NCBI GenBank assembly: GCA_033239005.1
Contig: BSQZ01000103.1
Coordinates: 1,488,501-1,552,500, forward strand
Direction of reading: 5' to 3'
DNA: 64,000 nt
DNA from: Lamellibrachia satsuma
Taxonomy: Eukaryota > Annelida > Polychaeta > Sabellida > Siboglinidae
Shown: positions 46,816 through 59,964 of the stretch, piece after piece
Layout: the number at the start of each line of letters is the position of its first letter
Numbering within the stretch: position 1 is the stretch's first letter
Program-made: the position numbers and the translations under genes
The notes under the pieces: model-generated
Seen by the model: the letters and a program-made list of their open reading frames with translations, nothing else
The model's database searches: none
What the model was told of the DNA's origin: nothing

Positions 46816-47344
46816 GAATCTCACAGAATCTCACTTTGCCCACGTGAAAGTGAGGCAGACTTGGAAGATATTTTATTCCACCCAAGTGGTCAAGTCTACA
46901 GGGGTTATTGATTGGTTGGCATTGTGCTGTCCAGTCCAGCTAATACAAGTGCCTGGAGAATTAATCACTCTGCTCGTTTTCCAATAGTTACAATTCTATA
47001 CTCTTCTGCATGCATTGAAGACCACTTGTCCGGAAATGATTTAGGTATGGCACGGTAGATAATCATGTAACGAGTTTCATGCGCCAGGTGTTGGATATTA
47101 ATTGGGTTGTGATGTGGACGTACAGAGGAATGGATGGCTTCGCTGTATGATGTATCATTGTAAGCTGCGACTGTATTTATCATTGGGTGTAGGAGCTATG
47201 ACAACCTCTAACTGTTTTGATCCATATTGATCCCTTTATGACCTGATGGCAATCTGTGATCCTGTTCTAATCTTTATTGATCTTTTCATGACCTGACACC
47301 AGCTTCTGTTCCTGTCATGATCCATTATGATCTCCTAGTGATGC

Positions 47345-48850
47345 ATTTGTATTAATATGGCCGTGCTGTTTGTATTGAGATGGCAGTGCTGTTTGTATTG
47401 AGATGGCAGTGCTGTTTGTATTGAGATGACAGTACTGTTTGCATTGAGATGACAGTGCTGTTTGTATTGAGGTGGCTGTGCTGTTTGTGTTGAGGTTCTT
47501 GCTGTTTGTATTGAGATGGCAGTGCTGTATGTATTGGGATGGCTGTGCTGTTTGTATTGGGGTGGCATTGTTGTTTGTATTGAGGTGGCAATGATGTTTG
47601 TATTGAGATGGCAGTGATGTTTGTATTGAGGTCGCTGTGCTGTTTGTATTGATGTGGCATTGTTGTTTGTATTGAGGTGGCAGTGATGTTTGTGTTGAGG
47701 TGGCTGTGCTGTTTGTATTGAGATGGCACTGTTGTTTGCATTGAGGTGGTTGTGCTATTTTTAGGTGGTTGTGCCGTTTGTATTGAGATGGCAGTGATGT
47801 TTGTACTGGGATGACAGCATATACTGTTTGTATTAGGATGACAGTGCCTTTTGAGGTGGTTGTGCTGTTTATATTGGGGTGGCTGTATTGTTTGTGTTGA
47901 GGTGCCAATAGTGTTTGTATTGTAATGGCAATGTCGATTATATTGAGATGACAGTGATTTTTGTATTGAGCTGGCACTGCCTGGCAGTACTGTTTGTATT
48001 GGGGTGACAGCTATTTGTATTGAGCTGGCTGTGTGGTTTATATTGTATTGAGATGACAGTCAGTGCTGTTTGTTGTTTCTATTGAGGTGGTTGTGCTGTT
48101 TGTATTGAGGCATCAGTTGCTGTTTGTGCTGATGTGGTTGTACTGTTTGTACTGATGTGGTTGTACTGTTTGTACTGATGTGGTTGTACTGTTTGTACTG
48201 ATGTGGTTGTACTGTTTGTACTGATGTGGTTGTACTGTTTGTACTGATGTGGTTGTACTGTTTGTGCTGATGTGGTTGTACTGTTTGTACTGATGTGGTT
48301 GTACTGTTTGTACTGATGTGGTTGTACTGTTTGTGCTGATGTGGTTGTACTGTTTGTGCTGATGTGGTTGTACTGTTTGTACTGATGTGGTTGTACTGTT
48401 TGTACTGATGTGGTTGTACTGTTTGTACTGATGTGGTTGTACTGTTTGTACTGATGTGGTTGTACTGTTTGACATATACATATACTGTTTCTGTTAGGAT
48501 GGCAGTGTTGTTTATGTTGACATGGTTGTTCTGTTTGTATTGTTTGTATTAGGATGACAGTGGTGTTTGTATTGATGGGGTTGTTTGTTTGTATTATGAT
48601 GACAGCATTGTTTGTATTGGGTGACAGTACTGTAATTGGATTACAGTATTGTTTGTATTGGATGACAGTGCGGTTTTTAATGGGATGACATTATTGTTTG
48701 TATTGGATGACAGTACAGTTTGTAATGGGATGACAGCATTGTTTGTATTGGGATGGCAGTTATGTTTGTATTAGGAGAGTTGTCCTGTTTGTATCAATAT
48801 TCTAGTGTTGTTTGTATTTGGATGGTTGTGCTGTTTGTATTAAGGCAGTA
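47345..48850. repeat. 23-bp minisatellite, diverged edges and homogeneous core
   Basis: The core at 48118-48470 has about 15 nearly perfect copies of TGTTTGTACTGATGTGGTTG followed by TAC. To the left (47345-48110) copies are of the GTTTGTATTGAGATGGCAGT type and vary in length from 21 to 27 bp, and to the right they fade out. Gln/Thr/Ser-rich minus frames (YKQHCHLNTNSTA) reflect the period. Confidence 0.94.
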
Positions 48851-48859
48851 GTCATCATT

Positions 48860-50575
48860 TAGCTACATACATGCTTATAGCCAAGCACTAATTAACACAG
48901 CTGAACTCACTCACTCAAGTTTCCAACATCATTAAGCAAAGTTATTACTCACATTTCCAAGATAATAAGCAAGTGCTCTAACACCTAGTTAAGTCTTGAC
49001 TTGGACTACTGGCTCTGAGGGGCCATATAGTCTGTTGGCAGATTTAATCAAAACTGGCCAATTCCAGTAGCCTGTAAGTTCTGTGCAGCATGGAGGCATA
49101 AGGAGGATTGATGGATTTATGATGTGTGTGCTAATTAAATCAGCATCATAACCTGCATATGTAGCTGAAGTTGTTGCAGCTAATAGGCCGGAAGGCAACA
49201 TGGGCCATATTAAATCTGTCATCTTCCTCGTTCGTCATACTTCCCATCATCATTGATCACTGATGACTTTACTGGTGCTCTGTCTCTCCTGCTAAATATC
49301 ATCTGGAACTCCTCCTTTGACACTTCCTTGCTGTCTCCCTATCACATTCTTTCATTTCCTCTGTTTTCAGCTGTCTACTGTCATTATATCATTTTCATAA
49401 TAGAATTAATGTAGTTTTGTAGCAATAAATAATTCATGAATTGTGTTAGAATACATTGTTTTTACATTACATTGGTTATAAAATATTATATGATAGTGTC
49501 TTTTACATCTAAAGGATCATATGGAGACAATAAATCATTTGTCATTTGTCATAAACAAGGGTAGTTCTGTAGCTGTTGCAGTCATAATCAGTTTTGACTA
49601 ATTACTGTACAAGCTTTATTCCTGTTGTAAAATGTTTTTTAATTTACAGTGTAATTACGCCATGTAACCAGCATGTAACCACATTATACAGGTTGGTGCT
49701 CGTACTCTGATTATAGTATATATGCTGGTGATCTAGCCATGTTCAGTTTAAACTGTTGCTATCTTACAGGGAAAATAATTAATCATAATTGTCATGCATT
49801 TTTTTCTGGAAGCTGTAAACGTAATTGAAATTGTTTAATGAAACCCAACCAATATTACAAAATCCAACCAGTATTATAATTCCAAACATTGAAATGATTA
49901 GGAAACTGAGTGTCTTTACTATTTCATCCTTTTGCAATGATTATAAAACAAAATAAATTAAAATGATGGTGATCCTACCTATCATAATGTTGTACTATGT
50001 CTTATTATTTTTTATTTCATAATGACTAATTTGAGGATAATCCTGTACAATGAAATAAAAAACTATGCTGTGGCAAATACAGCAATGACATCAGGTCTTT
50101 AAAAAAAAAATGTCTTGGGTTTTAGCCAACCATATTGCTCAGACTATATTACACCTGTATATACGTCATGTTGTTCTTCCTTCAGTAGGGTTTGTCAAAT
50201 CCAAATGCGAACCAACAAACCTTAAATAACGGATTTTCATAAACATCCTACACATGTGCATATATGGCCCACATTGATATCTAGCCCTATGACAGACCCA
50301 CACATGCACGCACGCACGCTCGCACGTACGCACCTATACACGCATGTACACAAACATGTTTGCTTGCACAGTTTGACTGTAACGTATGCATATTGCGACA
50401 AAGACCTGTTGTGTGGGAGGAGCAATAAAGTGCCAGGTAAGAATCACTGGCTGGATCAGGTTATGATTGCCTGGCCCGCTGTCAGTGCCACACACACACA
50501 CGGCCGTGGCATTTACATGGCGCACATAATTGGTGTCGAGTGAACAACGATGCCACGTGATTGATAAAGTTGGCC
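48860..50575. other. No supported gene
   Basis: AT-rich sequence with a CACGCACGCACG tract near 50290-50345. Short frames only. Confidence 0.5.
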
Positions 50576-50580
50576 ACTCG

Positions 50581-50657
50581 ATGTCTCACACAGTCGGCAG
50601 CTGGTCATCCTGTGGGTCGTCGGCATGGGGGCAGTCTCACCTATGGACACATTGTAG
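50581..50657 (+). CDS. Possible first exon, unrecognised
   Basis: ATG at 50581 opens MSHTVGSWSSCGSSAWGQSH, then LWTHC, and ends at TTGTAG/GTAAGG, a good donor, in phase 2. Base composition is richer in GC than its surroundings. It does not fit the phase 1 acceptor of the TIR exon at 56968, so it is not obviously part of that gene. The evidence is a donor plus an ATG only. Confidence 0.2.
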
Positions 50658-51557
50658 GTAAGGTGTGCATCCTAGTTTGTTTGCCTGCGACACTGAGACA
50701 GCTGTGACTAGTGTCTGTGCATTGCATGCACTGCCACGAGCCATCTGAACCGGTTATTCCAGCTGCAGTCATCAGCGGCGATCCTTTATTGAAAGATCGA
50801 CATAACTGTATCGTCTCAGAACAATTTTTTTAGTAGTCTGTTTTGGATGGCGTTCCCATGCTTTGGACGTGGGGATTCTATGCAGGAGTGCATATCCCCA
50901 GTCCCTTCCCAAATGGGATGGCAAGGGAGAATACACATTTTGGACCCATGCCAGTTTGGTTCTTTCTGCCATTTCCGCTATTTTTTTGTAATTAGAATTC
51001 TATTTCCTAATGCTTTATTTATGAGTTAAACATTTCAAGTGTGACTGAATGTCTTGGATTTTGCTGGCGCTGACCGGTGTTATGCAGTTTGTTTACTTGA
51101 GTGTGTTCTTACCTAAAGCATGGCATTGTTAATCTTAAAGACTGAGGCATATTAAGCAGGCAGTATTATTACCCAATTTAGGGGTGTTTTAGGTTATTTG
51201 TGTAAAGATTTAAGGGGTGTTCTCCTAGTGGACTAGGCTATGCAGGAGACTGTGATTGGTGAACTAGGGTCATGTGATATATCAGAAGCAATGAGTGTTA
51301 GCAAAAGATAAGATACACGTATGGAACATCTCGGAGATCAGATCACAGTGAAGTAAAGTTAGTACAGAATGGTCGTGTAGCCCAGTGTGGGCACTGGGCA
51401 CCCAGATGTCTGTTGAAGGAGAAACACAACTGAAAGCTGTGTGGAAATAAATGCTGAATCTCTGAAAGCAGAGCAGCCTGCTTTGCTTTTACGTGATATT
51501 ACGTTTCCCAAATAAATAAAATAAAGCAGGGAACGATATTACATGGTATGTGTTTGC

Positions 51558-51739
<182 letters not shown>

Positions 51740-51740
51740 G

Positions 51741-52170
51741 CCTGCCCTTATGACATGTCTGTCAATTTTATATCTAAGGATATTTACACTGCTAACTTTT
51801 ACACAATCAGTAGATGATATATTTATTGTCATGAAAGTTAATCCTTTCTTATACCCAATCTATTCTGCTGATTTGCCAGTGCTATGTCAGGTCTTCTACT
51901 TTCCCTTAGTTTGAAAAAAAACCTTTTCATAACCATTTAACTCTTTTTATCTCCTCCTAATCTCTACTTTAATAGTGTTGTTAAACCACTTTCTTTTAGG
52001 CATTTTTCATAACAGGTCTCGGGTCTCTCAGTTCTGGAATCAGCTCAGTTGCTTTTTTCTGTATAACTTTTAGTGTGCTTCTAATAATGGTATATTTCTC
52101 CCAATCATCCCAATAATTTTATTATCCTTTGAAGCCACAATCCCACACTGTTCTGAAACTTCCATGTCAG
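51741..52170 (-). mobile_element. LINE 3' fragment
   Basis: It shares GCCTGCCCTTATGACAT, TGTCAATTTTAT, TCTCAGTTCTGGAATCA and TTGTTAAACCAC with the copy at 62428-62965 (GCCCGCCCTTATCAGATAT, TTAATTCTGGAATCATTTTA, GTTGTCAAACCAC). It is more decayed. Minus orientation, CR1/L2-like C-terminal region and 3' UTR. Confidence 0.75.
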
Positions 52171-52179
52171 CACTAATCG

Positions 52180-53915
52180 TTACTTCTAAATCCTTTTATG
52201 GATTATATTTTCTTTACGTTATCGTTACTTCTAAATCCTGTTATGGATTATATTTTCTTTACATGTTCTCGTTTTCTTTTCACATTTTCTTTTTCTCCTT
52301 CCTTTTCAAATAATCTTCTTTTTGAAACAATTTCACATTTTTTTAAACTTAATTTTTCAAAACAAGTGTATCGTGTGAGGGGAAATACCCCCATCTCACA
52401 CAGTCCTCCCTCTATTTCATCTCCATCAGGAGAGTGTCCTTTCTCCCTAGGATAAAGCTGCCGGTGGCCATTTGAGCCATAGGCCACATAGCATCAGATT
52501 TGGCTAAACAAAAGTTACCCATTTGAGCCAATTTGGTCTCCAGCATTTTCATTGAAAAGCCTGCAGAATACGTGAGTGTTTGTTGGTTTCTTGATGCACA
52601 TTAAAACAATTTGGCTAAAGCAATTTGTATTTGACTAAAAAAATTAGGGCTTTAGCCAAAATCGCCAAACAGTTTACGACATCAGAGCTAGCCAAGCCTC
52701 CTAATTATTCAACTTGACATCTCTCCTCAAAAATGTTTCCCACAAGAAGGTATGTTTTTGCAGACACAACAAATTTAGCTTCTAATCAGCACATAACAAA
52801 ATGGTGTTAGATATGCTGAATTTTTGAGAAGGCAAATGTTACTGAGACAATGTGAAGATCTAACAATCTCTTTCAAGTCACTTTAACAATCTCCTTCAAG
52901 TCACTCTAACAATCTCTTTCAAGTCGGTCGTTGACGAGTTGCAGCTGCTGATTCTTGACGTAAATTGACCGACTGATCGACATTCCTGCTGATCTGGCAT
53001 GCGCGTGCATGTGTGCACGTGTTCTTGCATTGATTTCTCTCAATGAACAGTGTAGGTCCAAGGTTAGACAATGCAGCTTACCTGTGTTTATTCCGTACAT
53101 TTACATCACAGTTGTAATAAATATCGCAGTGACTGACACAGATTTATGCGTGTAGTGATGCTCTCTTTGAAAGCCACCCAATAGGTAATTGTGATATTGG
53201 ACGGTGCCATGTTATTTCCATGCGTTGCTGAAGTGGTTTCCTTTGGTTTTGATGAATGGCAACATGTCAAGATTCACCCGTAGGCCTAATGCATCGAATG
53301 GAGGAAAGCAGTTGTTGATCCGTCTAGTGGCTGTATATCATTATTATGGATCGAGCTATCAAATATTGCTGCTTCTGAACATTGTGAATATAATATTAGT
53401 ATTAAGAGCATTGCAGCGAGAGTTCCTCAACACACTTAAAAGTTGCTTTAAAACAACCAACTCAGTTGATTTACTCAACATTTGGTCTATCTTGAATCAG
53501 TTTTGTTGATGCTCAAATTTGTGGTGTAAATAGTTTAAGTGATATACACTGTGGGTTTGATAAAAGAACTCGTATTTTTGTTAATATCATCCAAAGAATT
53601 TAGTTTGATTGATAGATTGTGTAATTTGTGAAAGTATCAATAGGCTTATGTTATATAGTATACATAGTTAGAGACCACTTTTGTAATTTTTAGTGCAACA
53701 TTTTTACCAAACCCAGTCAAAATTAATAGTTTTACCATTGTGTCTTTGTGGATACCAGATATGGTTTACATTTTTTGTAAAAAAAATTTATTCAGAAGGG
53801 ACATTTAATAATTTACATATGGTAATCTCCACTTACATTACACACTATTTCACATGAAATAAAATGGTCACACATGTTTGAAGATTAAAAAAAAATTTTT
53901 TTTTTGAAATGTTGC
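52180..53915. other. No supported gene; two small tandem repeats
   Basis: A 45-bp duplication (CGTTACTTCTAAATCCT, TTATGGATTATATTTTC) lies at 52178-52262, and a 24-28-bp triplicate (TAACAATCTCTTTCAAGTCA) at 52860-52925. The rest is AT-rich without domains. Confidence 0.5.
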
Positions 53916-53917
53916 AT

Positions 53918-53948
53918 GCATATATATATATATGCATGCATATATATA

Positions 53949-53982
<34 letters not shown>
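53918..53982. repeat. ATGC/(TA)n simple repeat
   Basis: GCATGCATATATATATATAT twice, followed by TA alternation. Confidence 0.95.
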
Positions 53983-53983
<1 letters not shown>

Positions 53984-53989
53984 CAAGAT

Positions 53990-55220
53990 GAAACTCAATG
54001 ATAGATTGTGGCATTTTGAGGCTTTATGGAAGTAACTAACTAATCATTGTGGTTGTGCTAGAGTGGCGTTGATTAAACAGTCGTCGAATCAACAGGATAT
54101 TGACTGATTTCCTTCACCGTATGGCTGTTAGGGTGTTAATCTCAGTCAGTTTGCAGATCAATTGTAGTACTACTTGAGCATGACACGGACATAACAATTA
54201 ATCTCTTGTCGTTTTCTAAATAGTTATAATCTCGTGTTAAACGCCTATTGCATGGCTTTTGATTAATGCACCCATTTTGACATAGAGGTATCATTTTTGG
54301 ATACGGAAATTAATTCAGGAAGTCAAGATTTATGGAGCAAATGTTATTCTGTGACTAGCACCATGGAGATAATCTCAGAAACATGTTTTCCTAGATAGAA
54401 GTTAAGATACCAAGAATGCTTCAATGTTATTCTGGGTGTCAAGAAATATGAAGAAAGGTGAACATTTTACAGCTGTTTTGGAATCCATTACTTCATCACA
54501 ATACTTTGTGTGTAAATTGTATTAGGTTTTTAAATTGATTGTATAGTACCAAATGTGACCAACGTCAGTGGATGGTATTGATTGCCATAAAGACAAAAGT
54601 CACCAGATTAATTGTCATTCTCGAAAGACGGTGCCCATAACGATTTCAGTACTGCATTCTTTATGAGAGAGGAAATGTATGCAAGAATCATTGAGCACCG
54701 GAAGGGTCACTGTTCGTAATGTGTTTGCCAATAGACTCTGTGACAGGGCTCTCATTTCACTCTCACTATCATTGTCAGTATACTTTACAGTGGAGCTCTG
54801 ATCTGATTAACGAAGCATGTGGATTGGTGAATCTCAGAAAAATTAAGTTTGTCAAAATTACTTTAAAAAAAACGGATTACTGAAGAAAATGGATTATAAA
54901 AAATCGGGTGAACCAGACATGATTGTATATTTATATTGTGTTTGATTATGTAGGCATAAACAAATGTATGTATACATATATTACTGTAGTGATCATGTGA
55001 CAGTGTAGTATATTTATTTTTTACTTTAATAGGGTGGCTCCCATGATAGCGACATTTGATGTCTTAATGGGAGTCTCTCTGACCTATCATGAATTTTGTA
55101 TTGTATTTTTATACATAAGACTAGGTCTAATAAATACGTCCGAGTCTCCAGCTTTGTGCCATAGCATTGCCAATAGAATCTGATGTTGTAGTGGGACTCT
55201 GACATTAGTATTACTGTAAT
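53990..55220. other. No supported gene
   Basis: No domain, SINE or LINE signature seen on either strand. Confidence 0.45.
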
Positions 55221-55225
55221 TACCA

Positions 55226-55288
55226 ACACACACATACATGCACACACATACACGCATGCGCGCACACATACACACACACACACACACA
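55226..55288. repeat. CA/ATGC simple repeat
   Basis: CACACATACATGCACACACA and similar, including a short GCATGCGCGCAC segment. Confidence 0.95.
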
Positions 55289-55524
55289 TTTTAGCAGGAC
55301 TTTGATGTCAATTTCACCATGATTGCCAACACAGGAATCTGACACCAAACAGATTACTGAGCATATCTAGAATGATATAGAATTCTTGAAGATCATGAAA
55401 AACAGTCACTAATAATTGATATGCTGTGGCCTGAGCTGTTCTGCAGCCAATTTTTGTATGTAACGTTTGTTATTATTGTTGATGTAACTTGACTTGCACA
55501 TTTCTGAATAAACACATTACATTT

Positions 55525-56417
55525 TTAAAGTGCAACCAAAGGCATTTTTGAGGCCTTTGCACCTATAAGAGTACTTCAAAACTAAACATTTCCAACTATA
55601 ATCAAGAATATTATGCAAGTGGTTAACTAAATATACATCGTTGAACACTTGCATTGGCAGCACCATATTTGTTCAGAATCCTACATCAAGAGTGCTGACT
55701 CGGTTTCCCACAACTCCAACTTTAAACGCCTGATCATAGACGATTTTAGTCACATACTTGCCAATAAGTTTGGACATGATGTTTGTGTCTAAAATCAAAT
55801 TATTTGGCAAGATGTCCATTCATTCATTGTTTACTAACTGCCTTGCGTTCCGATTTGACAGTTTTCTTGGTCGAGTGTATGTGTTGTGTTGAAGCCTTCG
55901 ACTGAGGTACATGCTGGAAGATTGTCGGTACCGCTTCAGGCTTTAACGTTCTCTGTCACCAATGTTTTGAAGGATCCTGACCTGTTAGTTGATGAAAATA
56001 TATCAACTTCAAAACACGTCTCTTCAAAGTGGGCCAAACAAAGTCTCACATATCGCGTGGGCTTCCAACCAGCCTGCCTGCAATTGTGAATTCATTGCTT
56101 CATTACTGTCTGTTTTTCCAAATAAAAGTGTAATTGCACATCTCAACCACGTTAAAAATACATGCGATATGCACAGCCTACGTCACAGCCGTATTGTGGG
56201 TTAAGGGGCTGCTCGCTGCTGATTAGTCAAAATTGCAAACGCTGATGAATATGTCAAACTTCACAAAAAAATTATATTAGACCAGAATTTTGCACTTTTA
56301 GAACAGTTTCCTAGTAAACCACTTGCATGATATTCTTGATTATAGTTGCAAATGGTTAGTTTTTAGGCACTCTTATAGGTACAAAGGTCCAAAACAATGC
56401 TTTTGGTTTCACTTTAA
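55525..56417. mobile_element. TTAA-flanked MITE of 893 bp with arms of about 110 bp
   Basis: TTAA at 55525 and 56414 flanks inverted arms starting AGTGCAACCAAAGGCATT (left) and AGTGAAACCAAAAGCATT (right, read in reverse). Both continue through CACCTATAAGAG / TACCTATAAGAG and CAACTATAATCAAGAATAT to AAGTGGTT. No transposase frame is present. The ends differ from the element at 46485, so these are two families. Confidence 0.8.
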
Positions 56418-56967
56418 AGGTAAGTATATAGAACAGATGTGGTGCCCTCTACAACAGTGCTGCCACCTATAGCACTACAATGATGATATGTTTATTGATA
56501 TGTTCATTACCCAATGTTCACGATGCTGTACAAACGGTGTTTCAAATATGCATCATATTAATTATTTTTAGGTCACTTTTAAGCACGACAAAAACTTGGT
56601 TGAAACGTAGCATTATGAAAATTTACACAAGTACAGCCACTTCAACATGAGAGCCATGCATGCATTTTGTCAGCCTCTTTTCTGATATGCGAGAGCTAAT
56701 GCTGATTGCAGCATAGCCATTTTTGGTCATTATGAGCTGCTTGGTGAATGGCTATATTATTACAAGTATCGTTTCACCACTATATGCTGTAAGATTCTCA
56801 GTATAGGGCTGTAAACAGTATTGGATGTTGCGCTGTAAAAAATAAATGTTGTTATTCCATCATTTCATCTTTTGTGAGTAGCACAGCCACGTTGATGCTA
56901 AGCAGAATGTGTAGGTGTATGCTGAGAAAACGCTAGAGACGATGTAGCATTGACCTTGTTCTTGCAG

Positions 56968-57561
56968 ACACAGCAGTGCTCATGCAGAATGAGGCACAGA
57001 CAATGCCACAGTCATGTGAAGAGATCTCACTCCACCTCGATAGTCATGCAGGCCGCTTCCGAGGCTTCACCTTCAAGAGCAGCATCGCCGACAGTCTCGA
57101 GAGTCGCAGCGACTGCACGACATTGTCGACTCTCTCCGTCGCAACCATGGCATCTCCGCTTGACCAAAAGCACAGATACCACATCTTCTTCGCATATAGT
57201 GCTTGTGACGTCATCTGGGTCGAGTATGTGGTCCGGAGGCTGGAGAGCGAGCCATATCACTACCAGTGCTGCTATGCTGCACGAGACTTCAACAAAGGCG
57301 TTACACATGTACAGAACGTGTTGTGCTCAATTATGCTGAGTCAGCGGATAGTCGTTGTGTTGACGCCAGACTTTGTGAACAGTTCGTGGCGTGATTATGA
57401 GGAGAATATCATGCATCTAACATCGATGAGTCAGTGTCGACTTAGTATCATTCCCATCATGTTGGAACGGTGTGACGTGCCAGAGTCGCTGCACGGCTGG
57501 CAGCTGATGAACGCGCATCATGATACGTTCTGGCAATGTCTGCTTCAGAATCTACAGCCAG
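56968..57561 (+). CDS. TIR-domain protein, TIR exon
   Basis: The exon opens after TTGTTCTTGCAG and closes at GCCAG/GTCAGT. It is 594 nt, phase 1 at both ends, and its first ATG is at 56982. Numbered from that ATG, residues 1-60 are Ser/Thr-rich and the TIR domain covers about 64-191. Box 1 is YHIFFAYSACDVIWV (66-80), box 2 CYAARDFNKG (97-106), and box 3 the F-W pair at 183-184. VVVLTPDFVNSSW leads to W136-x3-E140, the position of the catalytic Glu in NAD-cleaving TIR domains and of the structural Glu in Toll receptors, so enzyme activity cannot be decided. No transmembrane segment is visible. TIR domains signal in innate immunity or axon degeneration by self-association, and invertebrates often have many cytoplasmic TIR proteins. 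Without a downstream exon the frame would run on through the 42-bp array to a TAG at 57900. An upstream exon may exist, since the exon starts in phase 1. Confidence 0.88.
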
Positions 57562-58154
57562 GTCAGTCTGTGACCATTGTCCATCTTCAGTTTCTACAGC
57601 CAGGTCAGTCTGTGACCATTGTCCCCCTTCAGTTGCTACAGCCAGGTCAGTCTGTGACCATTGTCCACCTTCAGTTTCTACAGCCAGGTCAGTCTGTGAC
57701 CATTGTCCACCTTCAGTTTCTACAGCCAGGTCAGTCTGTGACCATTGTCCCCCTCCAGTCTCTACAGCCAGGTCAGTCTGTGACCATTGTCCACCTTCAG
57801 TTTCTACAGCCAGGTCAGTCTGTGAACATTGTTCCCCTCCAGTCTCTACAGCCAGGTCAGTCTGTGACCATTGTCCACCTTCAGTTTCTACAGCCTGGTT
57901 AGTCTGTGACCATTGTCCACCTCCAGTTTCTACAGCCAGGTCAGTCTGTGACCATTGTCCACCTTCAGTTTCTACAGCCAGGTCAATCTGTGACCATTGT
58001 CCACCTCCAGTCTCTACAGCCAGGTCAGTCTGTGACCATTGTCCACCTTCAGTTTCTACAGCCAGGTCAGTCTGTGACCATTGTCCACCTCCAGTCTCTA
58101 CAGCCAGGTCAGTCTGTGACCATTGTCCACCTCCAGTCTCTACAGCCAGGTCAG
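57551..58154. repeat. 42-bp minisatellite built on the TIR exon's splice donor, about 14 copies
   Basis: The unit is TCTACAGCCAGGTCAGTCTG followed by TGACCATTGTCCACCTTCAG and TT. Every copy carries CAG/GTCAGT (one is changed to TGG/TTAGT near 57898) and, 17 bases later, a pyrimidine-rich CCATTGTCCACCTTCAG that looks like an acceptor. The first copy's donor is the end of the TIR exon. The last copy ends in GTCAGTAAAT. The period keeps the TIR frame open for eight copies. Confidence 0.95.
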
Positions 58155-58199
58155 TAAATGACCATTGTCTGTATTCTCCATACAACAGCATGGTTCATT

Positions 58200-59960
58200 G
58201 TCATTGCTTTTAGTCTGTCACATTTGGCATGATTTCAAACATTGTCATTGTTATTAAGCAAACTATGTCATTTATAACATGAATAATTATATTTAACATA
58301 GTCCCTTCCATCAGGCCTGAATAATCCAGTTTGCTAAACTGAAACAAAACATGACTTTATAATTATTCGGCTGCAGTTTGTGTCTAAATTATTCAAGTAA
58401 ATGTAAACACAGTTGCTTTCTGAAAACATCAGTGCACTTTGTTCAACCATCTATGCAGCATTCGTGCAGACCAGTTAGTTATATACTCAGGTATTTTCTG
58501 ACATATTTATCTTATTTAGTGTATGGAATGTCCATCAGATGTCCCTGCTGTCTGAAGACAAATATCTAATAATTTAGAACAGCACTTAAAAGTGAAATGT
58601 AGTGAATATTATTTTTTGTCTAGGCCCTTGTCCATGGATTCTACTTCAGTTGCACCATCAGTTTAATTTCATTCTACCTACGAAACCATACAATTTTTTT
58701 TTAATCCACGCACATGATCAAACAACAGTGAACATTCTTGTTTGTTTCTTTAAAACCTTGGTGAATTATTTATGGGTGCTGTAAAATTCCAGCGATACCA
58801 GCAGCTGTTGAGTGTGAACGGGTGTTCATGTCGGTAGCGAGTGGTTTCATCATCTGCGGCGTGGACTCTCCAGAGTCTGCGGCAGGTGGAAGTCCATGCT
58901 TTCACATACATTATAACCATCTCTGATGTATCAGTTGTGACTCTGTATTACTAAGCTGGCGTTACGCTAATTATTCCAGCATGCCTAAGCCTTATAACGT
59001 TTTCATGCAAGATTGATGTTCCCTCTTCGTCTAACAAATGCATCTGTGGCCATCACAATTTGAGTATATCCTGAGAGATTCATTCATCTCCGTTTTAATG
59101 ATCTGCATCAACCTACTCTGAGTTAAAATACGAGTGTATCCTGAGAGATTCAATCATATTAGTTGCCTGTCAATGATGTATACTAGCCTTCTCTGAATGA
59201 CTAATGACCTTGCGGGAGTGACCTTCGTTTGTTTTGTTTCCCATTTTATTTTGTATTTGGTAATCTGATGCTGGCTTTTTTGTTCAAGTCAGAGTTATAC
59301 CCAGAGATGTTATTGGAACATGTATTTGAGCACCAATACCTCTGTGGCAATGGATAAAACTGTGTTTACAAAATCTTAACCTTGAAGGTTAGAGCAGATT
59401 GTGAAAAAACAAAGAGCAACAAATGATAAAACAGCCTCGCAATAAGGGAACTCATTCATTGCCAAATAACAGAAATGAAAGAGGACAAACCTTCCACTCT
59501 CTTGATCACTGCATTACGTGGCAGTATTTCAAGTGTTTTTTATCATGTTGTTTGCTTGTATGTAATGTGGTCGATTCCCCCACCTTTGCTGTTAGTTGGT
59601 GAATTTTCAATTACCTAGATTTGGTGATGTCGTTTTATATTATATATGCATATTGTATTCTTGCATAATCAGTTGGCTTTCTATAAAAGCTCGTATACAA
59701 ACATACACCTGACTTGTACTTTTGTTTTCAGCAAACTAGCCATGATTCCGAGTCAATAACTTGAGCAAGTAGCATTGTCCCACATAAATAATGTAATAAT
59801 GACTAATTTGAGAAAACATTAATCTGTCAGCTCACATATAACCTAATATTAAATTATTTGCAAGGAAATGTTAAAGTTAATTTTGAATGATTTTAATTAT
59901 TTGCATTGACTTTCAATTGTATTGCTAGTTTTTATGATGATTATGACAGGAAATCATCAT
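58200..59960. other. Intron of the TIR gene, no other feature
   Basis: AT-rich sequence without recognised repeats or exons, lying between the donor at 57562 and the acceptor at 60297. Confidence 0.5.
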
Positions 59961-59964
59961 TTGT

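Noticed and set aside
50772..50972. Minus-strand ORF of 66 codons
   Set aside because: No recognisable domain or repeat partner in the window. Too short to support alone.
57562..57902. TIR ORF reading through the repeat to the TAG at 57900 as the native C-terminus
   Set aside because: Possible, but the consensus donor at the first repeat unit and the in-phase exons downstream make splicing more likely. Kept as an alternative only.
57536..58213. 225-codon frame CDHCPPSVSTARSV as a Cys-rich protein
   Set aside because: It is another frame of the 42-bp array next to the TIR exon. The minus-strand frame of 244 codons has the same cause.
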